DNA from: Actinobacteria bacterium OV450
Lineage (GTDB): Bacteria; Actinomycetota; Actinomycetes; Streptomycetales; Streptomycetaceae
DNA length: 64,000 nt
NCBI GenBank assembly: GCA_001298555.1
Contig: LJCW01000186.1
Coordinates: 1-64,000 of the forward strand
Direction: 5' to 3'
Numbering within the stretch: the first letter of the stretch is position 1; the number at the start of each line of letters is the position of its first letter. The notes beneath the pieces were generated by a model. The model was not told the DNA's origin, did not search any database, and saw only the letters and a list, made by a program, of their open reading frames with translations. Both the position numbers and the translations under genes were made by a program. This document shows positions 8,833 through 19,046 of this stretch, piece by piece.

Positions 8833-11800
8833 TCAGTCGAACCAGCGGTCGCGGGCCAGTTCCGCCGTGCGGGAGGGGTCCTCCAGCAGGGCCGCGACCT
8901 CGAAGCGGCGCGGCCACTGGCCCGCCGACCAGGCCAGGCCCGCCGCCACGCCCTCCAGGGTGGAGGCGTGCAGGGTGCCGTCCGGTGTGCGGCGCCAGTC
9001 CAGCTCCACGCCGCCCGCGACCAGCTCCTCGTGCTCCAGATAGGTCGCCGGGGTCGAGGGGCCCAGGAGGATGCGGACCGGCTCGGGGACGTCGTGCTCC
9101 TCGCCCGGAGTCGTGACCTCCGCCGGGACCGTCTCCGACAGGCGCCGGACCTGGAGGAGGTCCGCCAGGTCGGCCGCGCGGGCCGGGGCCACCGGGAGCA
9201 GCGGGAGCCCCTCGGCCAGGGGCAGCAGGTCGGGGGCGTCCGCGATGACGGCGTCCGCCGCGTCGACCACCACGATCTCGCCGTCCACCACCGCGCGCAG
9301 CTCGTCCGGGAGCGTGACCTGCTCGGGGTCCAGGTCGGCCAGGGCCCCGTACAGGGCGTGCAGCTGGCGGTCCGACACCTCGCGGTCCGGGTCGGCGAGC
9401 CGGCCCAGGAGCTCGGCGGCGCCGCCGGGCTCCTCCAGCAGGGCCGCAACGGACGTACGGACCCCCAGCGCCCGCAGGACCTGCTCGTCCTCGAAGCCCG
9501 TCGCGTCCGCGGGGGTGTACAGGCCCGCCAGCAGCGGGTCCCCGCCCGCCGCGCGCAGGCCCGCCGGGCGGCGCCCGTCGAGCACCGGGTGGTCGCGCAG
9601 CCACCACGCGGTGTACGGGCGCACCGACTGCGTGGTGCCGTCCGGCAGCAGGACCCGTACGGGCTGGGTCAGCGCGTCGCGCAGCGGGGGCTGAGCCAGC
9701 ATGGCCAGGGCCTGCGGCCAGCAGTCGTCGTCGACCAGGTCGAGGTCGCGCACGGCCACCAGCTCGGTCGCCACCGGCGGCAGCGGGGTGTCCGGGAGCT
9801 GGTCCAGTACGTCCTCGCACCACACGTCGACCGCGTCCAGCAGGCCCGCGTCGTCCGGCTCGGCGAAGTCCCCCTCGCGGGGCTCCAGTTCGTCCGGGTC
9901 GAGGACCACGTCGGTGGCGCGGACCAGCTGGAAGGCGGCGAGCACCCCGCAGGCGGTCAGCGGCTGCGCACCCCACCGCTCGGCCAGCTCGCCGTCCACG
10001 TAGGGGAGTTCGTCCTCGCGGATCACCGAGGCCAGGGGGGAGCCGGGCAGCAGGAGCTCGCCCGCGGGCGTCAGTTCCCCGTCCTCGTCCGGGAGGGCCA
10101 GCGCGCCCAGCCACGGCTCGTCGCCCGGCGCCAGGTCGGCGTCCCGGACCAGACCCAGGACCACCTCGGCCAGCTCGTCGGCGTCGAGGGCGTCCTCGTC
10201 CCAGATCTCCCCGGCGTCGAGGGAGGCGGCCACCGCCGCCCGCACCTGCGGGGTCGTCAGGACCGCGCGGGGCGTGGCCGGGAGGGCGCCCAGGCGTTCC
10301 AGCAGCGGGTGCGCCGCGTCCGGGTGGGCCACCTTAAGGCCCATCCGGGCCAGGTCCTTCGGGGTGTCCGAGCCGGGCAGCAGCACGTGCCGCGGGCCGA
10401 TGGTGGTCCGCCCGTCGGCCAGCGGCACCGGCAGGCCCGACAGCCGGTCCGGATCCACCCCGGCGAGGGTGTCGTACAGCCGGTGCCACCAGTCCGGGGT
10501 GCGCTCGATGCCCGCGATCCGCTCGATGGCGTCGCCCAGCGGCAGCCGGCCCACGCCGAGCGTGCGCAGCTCGGGCCGGCGCTCCAGCCCGGCCGGCAGC
10601 AGCGTCGGCAGGACCTCGGCGAGGACCCTTACGGTGTCGGCGCCCGCGCCCTCCACCACCTCGGCCTCGAAGGGGCGCAGCGCGGACCGCTCCTCGGCGT
10701 GCTCGGCGGGCGCCGCCGGGGCGAGGAACGCCGTCCGCGGCAGTCGCTGCAGCACGGCCGCGCGCAGCGCCCCGTCCAGCACGCCCTTGCCGAGCGGCCC
10801 GGGTACGAGGTCCACGAGCCCGGTGCTCACCGGGTCCCAGCCGCCGAGCAGTTCGGCGTACGCGTCGGCCGCCCGCTCCACCAGGAAGTCGGTCAGCGGG
10901 CCCGGCGCGGGGTGCCGGCGGGAGGTGTCCAGCGGCAGCGTCGCGATGAGCAGGGCGGGGATGCCCAGCGGTTCGTCGGTCGGGGTCGGCGCGTGCACGA
11001 CGGGCGCGGTGGCCGGGCGTACGGGGGCGCCGTCGGTGTCGACGGGCACGGCCCAGGACACCGTCCAGGTGGGCCGCAGCCGTTCCTCGACCGGCCGGTC
11101 CGCGAGGAGGGCGGGCTCGATGGGGCCGCTGTGGCGGACGGTGCGCCAACGCCGGGTCTCCCCGGTGCCGGCCCCGTCGGCTTCGGCCCAGTCGGCGGCC
11201 CCGGTGCCTCCGGTGGCCCCGGCCGCCCCGGCCGAGTCCTGGACGACCGTGTACGGGCCCTCGGTACGCCGGTGGAGCACGCGGTGCCCGGCGGCGGGGG
11301 TCTCCACGACGATCTCCCGCAGCCCGGGCAGGGTGAGCAGCAGTGCGTCGTCGATGCCGGCCAGCAGCCGCTGCACCAGGTCCTCGGCGGCGGCGTCGCG
11401 CAGCGGGAGGACGACCACCGTGTCGTAGCCCTCGGGGGCGGTGCCCTCGGCGGGCAACGGCAGCCGCAGCAGCGGGACGTGCCCGTCGCGGCGGCGCAGT
11501 TCGTCGCCGAGGCCGGGGCTGCCCTGCGCCGCGTCCCGGGCCAGCTCGCGGGCCTCGGCCAGGGACCAGCGGACACCGCCGTGGCGGCCCAGCACGGCGG
11601 GTTCGTCGGAGACCGCGAGAACGGCCGCGAAGCCGACGCCGAAGCGGCCGACGGTGTCCGAGGAGCCCGTCGACCCCGCGGGCTCCCGCTTCGCGGAGGC
11701 CCGCAGGGTGCTCAGCGACTCCACGCCCGTCGCGTCCAGCGGGGCACCGGTGTTGGCGACGGCCAGCACGCCGGGCCGGCCGCCCGCGCCGGAGTGCAGG

Positions 11801-12033
11801 GTCAGCCGCAGCCGGCCGGGCACCTCGGCCCGGGCCGCGGCGTCGGCCGCGTTCTGCGCCAGCTCGACGACGAGCCGGTCGCGGTAGCCGCCGAGGGCCA
11901 GGTCCTCCTCGGCGTTCGCGTCCTCACGGAAGCGGGCCGGGCCCGCGCCCCAGGCGTCGAGCACCCCGCGTCGCAGCCGGGCCGTGCCGAAGGGGTCCGC
12001 GCCACCCTGGGCCGCCGTCACTCGCACGCTCAC
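8833..12033 (-). CDS. sacsin N-terminal-like GHKL ATPase domain protein
   Basis: A 1066-residue protein. The N-terminus is an HSP90/GHKL-type ATP pocket: ELAQNAADA (N box, about residues 57-65), VANTGAPLD (DxGxG-like box, about 92-100) and GRFGVGFAA (glycine lid, about 129-137), the layout found in sacsin. The remaining roughly 850 residues are rich in Leu, Ala and acidic residues without a family I recognise. GTG 12033 is chosen because GGAGG lies 7 nt upstream. It is transcribed in the same direction as serC but separated from it by a strong terminator. A chaperone-like role is inferred from the fold; substrates are unknown. Confidence 0.8.
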   Translation of the reverse strand: MSVRVTAAQGGADPFGTARLRRGVLDAWGAGPARFREDANAEEDLALGGYRDRLVVELAQNAADAAARAEVPGRLRLTLHSGAGGRPGVLAVANTGAPLDATGVESLSTLRASAKREPAGSTGSSDTVGRFGVGFAAVLAVSDEPAVLGRHGGVRWSLAEARELARDAAQGSPGLGDELRRRDGHVPLLRLPLPAEGTAPEGYDTVVVLPLRDAAAEDLVQRLLAGIDDALLLTLPGLREIVVETPAAGHRVLHRRTEGPYTVVQDSAGAAGATGGTGAADWAEADGAGTGETRRWRTVRHSGPIEPALLADRPVEERLRPTWTVSWAVPVDTDGAPVRPATAPVVHAPTPTDEPLGIPALLIATLPLDTSRRHPAPGPLTDFLVERAADAYAELLGGWDPVSTGLVDLVPGPLGKGVLDGALRAAVLQRLPRTAFLAPAAPAEHAEERSALRPFEAEVVEGAGADTVRVLAEVLPTLLPAGLERRPELRTLGVGRLPLGDAIERIAGIERTPDWWHRLYDTLAGVDPDRLSGLPVPLADGRTTIGPRHVLLPGSDTPKDLARMGLKVAHPDAAHPLLERLGALPATPRAVLTTPQVRAAVAASLDAGEIWDEDALDADELAEVVLGLVRDADLAPGDEPWLGALALPDEDGELTPAGELLLPGSPLASVIREDELPYVDGELAERWGAQPLTACGVLAAFQLVRATDVVLDPDELEPREGDFAEPDDAGLLDAVDVWCEDVLDQLPDTPLPPVATELVAVRDLDLVDDDCWPQALAMLAQPPLRDALTQPVRVLLPDGTTQSVRPYTAWWLRDHPVLDGRRPAGLRAAGGDPLLAGLYTPADATGFEDEQVLRALGVRTSVAALLEEPGGAAELLGRLADPDREVSDRQLHALYGALADLDPEQVTLPDELRAVVDGEIVVVDAADAVIADAPDLLPLAEGLPLLPVAPARAADLADLLQVRRLSETVPAEVTTPGEEHDVPEPVRILLGPSTPATYLEHEELVAGGVELDWRRTPDGTLHASTLEGVAAGLAWSAGQWPRRFEVAALLEDPSRTAELARDRWFD

Positions 12034-12187
12034 GCCGCTGCCTCCAAGCTGTACTGCATTCACCGAATGCCGACGCCCTGAAGGTATCGCGTGTGCGGCT
12101 GCGCCTCGCCCGTGAGGTGGGCGAACACGACGACGCGACGTGGCGGACGGGGCCGGGGTCCCGGGGTGGGCGTGGTGCTGTGCAACG

Positions 12188-12226
12188 ACGGAGCCCCCGG
12201 CGGCACGAGGTCACCGGGGGCTCCGT
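12188..12226. terminator. strong hairpin terminator after serC
   Basis: A perfect 13-bp stem, 12188-12200 with 12214-12226, and a 13-nt loop. It lies about 20 nt past the serC stop on the minus strand and separates serC from the sacsin-like gene. Confidence 0.75.
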
Positions 12227-12248
12227 ACGAGCGGGACGCGGGGTGCGG

Positions 12249-13502
<1,254 letters not shown>

Positions 13503-13515
13503 TTAGTCTGGATTA

Positions 13516-14460
13516 ATGCCCGCATCCTCCCCCGCACCCCCCCCCGCCGCCCCCGTGGCGGCCACCGCCCCCGCGACCCCGGCGCTCCCGGCCCCCGCCG
13601 GGCCGTCCCGCCTAGGGCCCGTCGCGCTGGTGATCGCGGCCGGGATCTCGGTCCAGTTCGGCGCCGCGCTCGCGGTCATGATCATGCCGGGGGCGGGCGC
13701 CGCGGGCGTGGTCACGCTGCGGCTCGCGGCCGCCGCGCTGGTGCTGCTGCTCCTGTGCCGCCCGAAGGTGCGCGGCTACGCGCGCGCCGACTGGGGCACC
13801 GTCGTCGCCTTCGGCGTCGCGATGGCCGGCATGAACGGGCTCTTCTACCAGTCCATCGACCGCATCCCGCTCGGCCCGGCCGTCACCCTGGAGGTCCTCG
13901 GCCCGCTCGTCCTGTCGGTCGTCGTCTCCCGTCGTGCGGCGAGCCTGCTGTGGGCCGGGCTGGCCCTGGCCGGTGTCGCCCTGCTGGCCGGCCACGGGGG
14001 CGGGGGCGGCTTCGGCGGCCTCGACCCGGCGGGCTGCGCCTTCGCGCTCGGAGCGGGCGCGATGTGGGCGGCGTACATCGTGTTCAGCGCCCGTACGGGC
14101 CGCCGCTTCCCGCAGGCGGACGGGCTGGCGCTGGCCATGGCGGTGGCGGCGGTGCTGTCGCTCCCGCTGGGCATCGCCCAGGCCGGCTCCGCGCTCCTCG
14201 TGCCGAGCACGCTGGCGCTGGGCGCCGGCGTCGCGGTCCTGTCCTCCGTCCTGCCGTACACCCTGGAGCTGCTGGCGCTGCGCCGCCTGCCCGCACCGAC
14301 CTTCGCCGTCCTGATGAGCCTGGAGCCGGCGATCGCGGCCACGGCCGGCTTCCTGGTCCTGAACCAGGCGATGTCGGCCCTGGACGCGCTCGCGATCGCC
14401 CTGGTCATCGCGGCGAGCATGGGCGCGGTCCGCTCCCAGGGCGGCAGGACCTCGGCCTGA
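13516..14460 (+). CDS. EamA/DMT superfamily exporter (RhtA-like)
   Basis: A 314-residue drug/metabolite transporter. After a Pro/Ala-rich tail of about 35 residues, ten transmembrane helices in two EamA repeats can be traced, for example PVALVIAAGISVQFGAAL, GVVTLRLAAAALVLLLLC and LSSVLPYTLELLALRRLP. The RLPAPTFAVLMSLEPAIAA stretch is characteristic of the RhtA threonine/homoserine-exporter branch. Amino-acid export is therefore the likely role, though unproven. The gene is divergent from serC, and a 14-bp stem hairpin follows the stop. Confidence 0.85.
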   Translation: MPASSPAPPPAAPVAATAPATPALPAPAGPSRLGPVALVIAAGISVQFGAALAVMIMPGAGAAGVVTLRLAAAALVLLLLCRPKVRGYARADWGTVVAFGVAMAGMNGLFYQSIDRIPLGPAVTLEVLGPLVLSVVVSRRAASLLWAGLALAGVALLAGHGGGGGFGGLDPAGCAFALGAGAMWAAYIVFSARTGRRFPQADGLALAMAVAAVLSLPLGIAQAGSALLVPSTLALGAGVAVLSSVLPYTLELLALRRLPAPTFAVLMSLEPAIAATAGFLVLNQAMSALDALAIALVIAASMGAVRSQGGRTSA

Positions 14461-14473
14461 CGCGGGCGTCCGG

Positions 14474-14522
14474 GCGCCCGCCCCGCCGGCCGCGGGGGAG
14501 TTCGGCGAGGCGGGGCGGGCGC
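14474..14522. terminator. bidirectional hairpin terminator
   Basis: A perfect 14-bp GC stem (14474-14487 with 14509-14522) and a 21-nt loop, between the convergent DMT exporter and CocE-type hydrolase genes. Confidence 0.75.
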
Positions 14523-14538
14523 GGTCCTGTGCGGGCCG

Positions 14539-16152
14539 TCAGCCCAGCGGCAGGTCCAGGTACGACGGCGTGGCCTCCGGGGAGGTGAAGGCCAGCGTCG
14601 CGCGGGGCAGGTTGGCGTCCCCGTAGAACGGGTCACGGGCGTCGACCACCAGCATGAGCCGGTGCCCGCGCGGAACGTCGTACGCCGTCGCCTGCAGTTC
14701 GAGGTCGGCGGCGACCAGGCTGTCGGGCGGCGAGTCGAGGTCGCTGAACGGGGCGTGCGTGACGATGTGCGCCGTCCCGTCGGGGGCAGCGGCGAGCAGG
14801 TACGCGACGAACGAGGACCCGGCGTTCGCGGCCCGGTACGTGACGCGCAGCCGCGGGGTGCCGCGCAGCCGCAGCGTCTCCGCCTCCGGCTCGGCGGTCC
14901 ACACCGCGGCGACGGTGCGGTCGATGTCGCCGGTCCGGTAGGCCTTCGGGCGGCCCGCGATCTCGTCGTACCCGGAGAGCACGATCGCGTCGGCGACGGT
15001 CGCCGGGGTGTCCACCCCGCACAGGACGCCCGCGCTCCATCCGGCCTCGGGCCGCTCGGCGAGCTCCCCGCCGCCCGCCAGGTGCAGCCGGCGTACGTGC
15101 TCGGTCACGGAATGCCAGGTGGGGCGGGGTTCCAGGGTCTGGCCCCACATGACCTCGCTGAGCACCTGGCCCTCGGCGGCGATGCCGTTGTCGATCCCCC
15201 TGAGGTGGTGGTCGAACCAGCGGTGGGCGTTGGTCCAGATCCGGTTCGGCAGGCCGGTCATGCCCGTCATCTCGGGCCCGGAGTGGTCGCCGATGGAGAG
15301 GTCGAGCCGCTTGGGGCCGACGAGCTCGTTGAACATCTTCAGGGTCTGGTTGCCCGGGAAGAGGGTCTCGTGCCAGGCGTGCGAGAGGTAGACGGGGACC
15401 TGGCGGCGGTTGAGCTCCTTGACGTGGCTGAACGGCGAGCGCTGCTCGGCCCAGCGCAGGGTGCCCTGGATGTCGCGGTCGGCGAGGACGTTCTCGAACA
15501 CGCTCTGCGTCTGCGGGCTCAGCCTGGCCTTCGCGGCCGCCCTGAGCAGCGCCTCCACGGCGGCCACGTGCCGGGTCCGGTTCTCGTAGAAGGCCTCCCC
15601 GAGGTCTCCCCAGGTGCTGAGCGCGACCACCGCGTCGACGCGGGTGTCGTGGGCGGCGACGAGCTGGCTGATGCCCGACCCGTACGAGTCCCCGAGGAAG
15701 CCGATCCTGGTGACCGGGCCGGCGGTGCGCTCGATCAGGTGGTCCAGGGCGCGGCTGCCGTCGGCGACGTCGAGCGGTCCGGCCACGTCGACCTGGCCCT
15801 CGGATCCGCCGAAGCCCCGGGTGCTGTACGCGAGGACGTTGTAGCCGCGCGCCGCGAAGACGGTGGCCTGGACGGCGTAGGGGAGCCAGCCGTGGTTCGT
15901 CCACGGCGAGGGCATCACGATGACCGGCCGCGCCTGGCCCCCGTGGTGCCGCCACAGCGCGGCGTCGAGCAGGTCCCCGTCGGCTCCGGCGACCTTGACG
16001 CGGCTGAAGACGGCGACGGACCGGACGTCGGCGACCTCCGCGGCGCGGGCGGGGCCCAGGCCCGTGACGTCGCCGGTCTCCAGGGCGGTGACGAAGGCGG
16101 TGAGGGTGGCCGCGTCGAGTTCGGGATAGAGGGAGTAGGCGGCTGGGATCAC
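14539..16152 (-). CDS. CocE/NonD family hydrolase (X-Pro dipeptidyl-peptidase S15 type)
   Basis: A 537-residue serine hydrolase. The alpha/beta-hydrolase core (about 50-340) shows the oxyanion-side motif PSPWTNHGW, the block YSTRGFGGSEG and nucleophile S156 in GDSYGS. The C-terminal jelly-roll (about 370-537) is the X-Pro dipeptidyl-peptidase C-terminal domain. Such enzymes act on acyl esters, amides or X-Pro peptides. There is no signal peptide, so it is probably cytoplasmic. GTG 16152 follows GAGGA by 9 nt. It is divergent from the Atu-like operon. The substrate cannot be told from sequence. Confidence 0.85.
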   Translation of the reverse strand: MIPAAYSLYPELDAATLTAFVTALETGDVTGLGPARAAEVADVRSVAVFSRVKVAGADGDLLDAALWRHHGGQARPVIVMPSPWTNHGWLPYAVQATVFAARGYNVLAYSTRGFGGSEGQVDVAGPLDVADGSRALDHLIERTAGPVTRIGFLGDSYGSGISQLVAAHDTRVDAVVALSTWGDLGEAFYENRTRHVAAVEALLRAAAKARLSPQTQSVFENVLADRDIQGTLRWAEQRSPFSHVKELNRRQVPVYLSHAWHETLFPGNQTLKMFNELVGPKRLDLSIGDHSGPEMTGMTGLPNRIWTNAHRWFDHHLRGIDNGIAAEGQVLSEVMWGQTLEPRPTWHSVTEHVRRLHLAGGGELAERPEAGWSAGVLCGVDTPATVADAIVLSGYDEIAGRPKAYRTGDIDRTVAAVWTAEPEAETLRLRGTPRLRVTYRAANAGSSFVAYLLAAAPDGTAHIVTHAPFSDLDSPPDSLVAADLELQATAYDVPRGHRLMLVVDARDPFYGDANLPRATLAFTSPEATPSYLDLPLG

Positions 16153-16479
16153 GTCGGTTCATCCTCTGTGTCGAGTGGACGGAACGTGGGTGCGCGCGCT
16201 CGGGGCCCGGAGCGGGGAACGAAGCGTTCAGTATCGATGCGGCATCCGGTGAGGTTTCGGCGGTTTGCGACGTCCGGCCGAAATCGCCCCGTGCACGGTC
16301 GGCGTGGACGGCGCCCCCGGACCTGCCCGGGGCGGTGCCGGGCGCCAAATCGGCTTCGGGTCAAGCCAGTTGGTGCGGCTGGCGCGAAGGAAGTGCCCGA
16401 TGGCGAAATCATGCAAGCATGCTTGATTGTTTTCTCGGCGGCTGCCAGTCTTCCCCTCACGCCGAAAGGGGAGCCCGCC
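16153..16479. other. divergent promoter region (327 bp)
   Basis: Non-coding space between the CocE-type hydrolase (leftward) and the TIGR03084 operon (rightward). It holds the palindrome at 16414-16425 and must contain both promoters. No small ORF with a credible ribosome site is visible. Confidence 0.6.
16414..16425. promoter_or_regulatory. palindromic operator candidate CAAGCATGCTTG
   Basis: A perfect 12-bp palindrome in locally AT-richer DNA, 54 bp before the first gene of the carboxylase operon. Its size and symmetry suit a TetR dimer, and a TetR gene ends the same operon (24914-25540). Confidence 0.55.
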
Positions 16480-17280
16480 GTGCCCGATCCGTCAGCCGTC
16501 GCCGTCTTCGCAGATCTGCGCGAGGAAGGCCTCGAACTCGAAACCCTGGTGAGGGACCTGCCCGACGCCGGATGGGCCGCGCCCACCCCCGCAAGCGGCT
16601 GGACCGTCGCCCACCAGATCGCCCACCTGCACTGGACCGACCAGGCCTCGCTGATCTCCCTCACCGACGCCGACGGCTTCGCCGCCCTGGTCGAGGAGGC
16701 GGTCAAGGCCCCCGACTCCTTCGTGGACGAGGGCGCCGCACGAGGCGCCGCCCTGCCGCCCGCCGAACTGCTGGCCCGCTGGAGGGCCGGGCGCACCGCC
16801 CTCGACGAGGCGCTCGCCGCGGCCTCGCCCGACGCCAGGTTCCCCTGGTACGGGCCGCCGATGAAGGCCGCCTCCATGGCGAGCGCCCGCCTGATGGAGA
16901 CCTGGGCGCACGGGCAGGACGTCGCCGACGCCCTCGGGGAGCGCCGCACCGCCACCGCCCGGCTGAGGCACGTCGCCCGGATCGGCGTCCGGGCCCGCGA
17001 CTACGCGTTCGCCGTACGGGGACTGCCCGCGCCCCCCGCCCGGTTCCGGGTGGAACTCGTACCCCCGGACGGCGGCGAACCCTGGACGTACGGGCCCGAG
17101 GACGCGGCGGACCGGGTCACCGGCCCGGCCCTCGACTTCTGCCTCCTCGTGACCCAGCGGGCCCACCGCGCCGACCTCGCCCTGACCACGACCGGCCCCG
17201 ACGCCGACCGCTGGCTGGACATCGCCCAGGCCTTCGCGGGCCCGGCGGGCCCCGGCCGCGCCCCGGGGACCACCCGGTGA
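16480..17280 (+). CDS. TIGR03084 family protein (mycothiol-dependent maleylpyruvate isomerase fold)
   Basis: A 266-residue member of the DinB/MDMPI superfamily (TIGR03084). Visible hallmarks are the N-terminal SGWTVAHQIAHLHWTD helix, whose histidines are the usual metal ligands, and METWAHGQDVADALG near residue 145. TIGR03084 proteins are typically encoded with AtuA-like and acyl-CoA carboxylase genes, as here, and their reaction is unknown; mycothiol involvement is inferred from the fold. GTG 16480 is chosen, with AAAGGGGAG just upstream. The stop overlaps the start of the next gene (GTGA), so it leads a tightly coupled operon. Confidence 0.85.
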   Translation: MPDPSAVAVFADLREEGLELETLVRDLPDAGWAAPTPASGWTVAHQIAHLHWTDQASLISLTDADGFAALVEEAVKAPDSFVDEGAARGAALPPAELLARWRAGRTALDEALAAASPDARFPWYGPPMKAASMASARLMETWAHGQDVADALGERRTATARLRHVARIGVRARDYAFAVRGLPAPPARFRVELVPPDGGEPWTYGPEDAADRVTGPALDFCLLVTQRAHRADLALTTTGPDADRWLDIAQAFAGPAGPGRAPGTTR

Positions 17281-19046
17281 CCGGCCGCCGGCCGCTGCGC
17301 ATCGGCAACGCCTCCGGGTTCTACGGCGACCGCTCCAGCGCCTTCGAGGAGATGCTGACCGGCGGCCCGCTCGACGTGCTGACCGGCGACTACCTCGCCG
17401 AGCTGACCATGCTGATCCTCGGCCGTGACCGGCTGAAGAACCCGGGCCTCGGCTACGCCAAGACCTTCCGGCGCCAGCTGGAGGACGGCCTCGGCCTCGC
17501 GCACGAGCGGGGCGTGCGCATCGTCGCCAACGCGGGCGGCCTGAACCCGGCGGGACTGGCCGAAGCGATCCGCACCCTCGCCGCCAGGACCGGGATCCCG
17601 GTATCGGTCGCCCACGTCGAGGGCGACGACCTGATGCCGTTCGCGGAGGGCGCGCTGACCGCGAACGCCTACCTCGGCGGCGCCGGCATCACCGCCTGCC
17701 TGCGGGCCGGCGCGGACGTGGTCGTCACCGGCCGGGTCACCGACGCGGCCCTGGTCAGCGGACCGGCGGCCTGGTGGTTCGACTGGGCACCCGACGACTA
17801 CGACCGGCTGGCCGCAGCCGTGGTGGCGGGCCACGTCCTGGAGTGCGGAACCCAGGCCACCGGCGGCAACTACGCCTTCTTCACGGCGCACGACGTCCGC
17901 CGCCCCGGGTTCCCGCTGGCGGAGATCTCCGAGGACGGCTCCTCGGTGATCACCAAGCACCCGGGCACGGGCGGCGTCGTCTCCGCGGGCACCGTCACGG
18001 CCCAACTCCTCTACGAAACCCAGGGCCCCCGCTACCTCGGCCCCGACGTCACCGCCCGGCTGGACACGGTCCGGCTGACGGACGCCGGCCCCGACCGGGT
18101 GGCCGTCACCGGGGTCGTGGGCGAACCCCCGCCCGCCACCCTCAAAGTGGGCGTCACCCGGATCGGCGGCTGGCGCAACGAGGTGGTCTTCGTCCTGACC
18201 GGCCTGGACATCGAGGCCAAAGCCGCCCTGGTACGGGCACAGCTGGCCGACGCCCTGTCCCAGGTGGCCACCGCGGACTGGACCCTGGCCCGCACGGACC
18301 ACGAGGACGCCCCGACGGAGGAGACCGCGAGCGCGCTGCTGCGCCTGGTGGTGCGGGACCCCTCCCCGGACCGGGTCGGCCGCGCGCTGACCTCCGAGGC
18401 CATCGAGCTCGCCCTGGCCAGCTATCCGGGCTTCCACGTCACCGCCCCGCCGGGCGCGGCCCAGCCGTACGGGGTCTTCACGTCCTCGGCGGTCCCGGCG
18501 GCCTCGGTCCCGCACGTGGCGGTCCTCCCGGACGGCACCCGCCTCGCGATGCCACCGGTCCGGGACGCCTGGGCCCGCCAGGCGTCCGAGGACCCGGGGG
18601 CGCAGCCCGCGCCCTCGGGCGCCGCGCCGGCACAGGCGCCGGCGTCGGCACAGGCACCCGCACAGGCACCGCCACAGGCACCGGCCGGGCCCACCCGCCG
18701 CGTACCCCTCGGCGCGCTGGTCGGCGCCCGCAGCGGCGACAAGGGAGGCGACGCCAACATCGGCGTCTGGGTCGAACGCGACGACGCCTGGGACTGGCTC
18801 CACACCACTCTCACGGTGGACACCCTCAAGGCCCTGCTCCCCGAGACCGCAGGTCTCCCCGTCACCCGCCACGCCCTCCCCAACCTCCGCGCCCTGAACT
18901 TCACCGTCCCCGGCATCCTCGGCGCCGGTGTGGCCTCCGCCCACCGCTTCGACCCCCAGGCCAAGGCCCTCGGCGAATGGCTGCGCGCCCGGCACATCGA
19001 CGTTCCCGCCCACCTCCTGCTCACCCCGGAGGGGACCCGCTCATGA
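17277..19046 (+). CDS. AtuA-like acyclic terpene utilisation family protein (DUF1446)
   Basis: A 589-residue protein. The DUF1446 domain fills about residues 1-440 (blocks RIGNASGFYGDR, GVRIVANAGGLNP and ADVVVTGRVTDAALV). A Pro/Ala/Gln linker of repeated QAPA units (about 455-475) leads to a C-terminal AtuA-like ferredoxin-fold domain starting VPLGALVGARSGDKGGDANIG. In Pseudomonas, AtuA is required for citronellol/geraniol use but its reaction is unknown. The gene starts by GTGA overlap with the previous gene and ends by ATGA overlap with the carboxylase beta gene, so stoichiometric co-expression is likely. Confidence 0.88.
   Translation: MTGRRPLRIGNASGFYGDRSSAFEEMLTGGPLDVLTGDYLAELTMLILGRDRLKNPGLGYAKTFRRQLEDGLGLAHERGVRIVANAGGLNPAGLAEAIRTLAARTGIPVSVAHVEGDDLMPFAEGALTANAYLGGAGITACLRAGADVVVTGRVTDAALVSGPAAWWFDWAPDDYDRLAAAVVAGHVLECGTQATGGNYAFFTAHDVRRPGFPLAEISEDGSSVITKHPGTGGVVSAGTVTAQLLYETQGPRYLGPDVTARLDTVRLTDAGPDRVAVTGVVGEPPPATLKVGVTRIGGWRNEVVFVLTGLDIEAKAALVRAQLADALSQVATADWTLARTDHEDAPTEETASALLRLVVRDPSPDRVGRALTSEAIELALASYPGFHVTAPPGAAQPYGVFTSSAVPAASVPHVAVLPDGTRLAMPPVRDAWARQASEDPGAQPAPSGAAPAQAPASAQAPAQAPPQAPAGPTRRVPLGALVGARSGDKGGDANIGVWVERDDAWDWLHTTLTVDTLKALLPETAGLPVTRHALPNLRALNFTVPGILGAGVASAHRFDPQAKALGEWLRARHIDVPAHLLLTPEGTRS

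Noticed and set aside
8344..12081. 1245-codon open frame opposite the lectin and sacsin-like genes
   Set aside because: It spans two genes and an intergenic region and is Arg/Gly/Gln-rich shadow sequence; the minus-strand frames have clear domain motifs.
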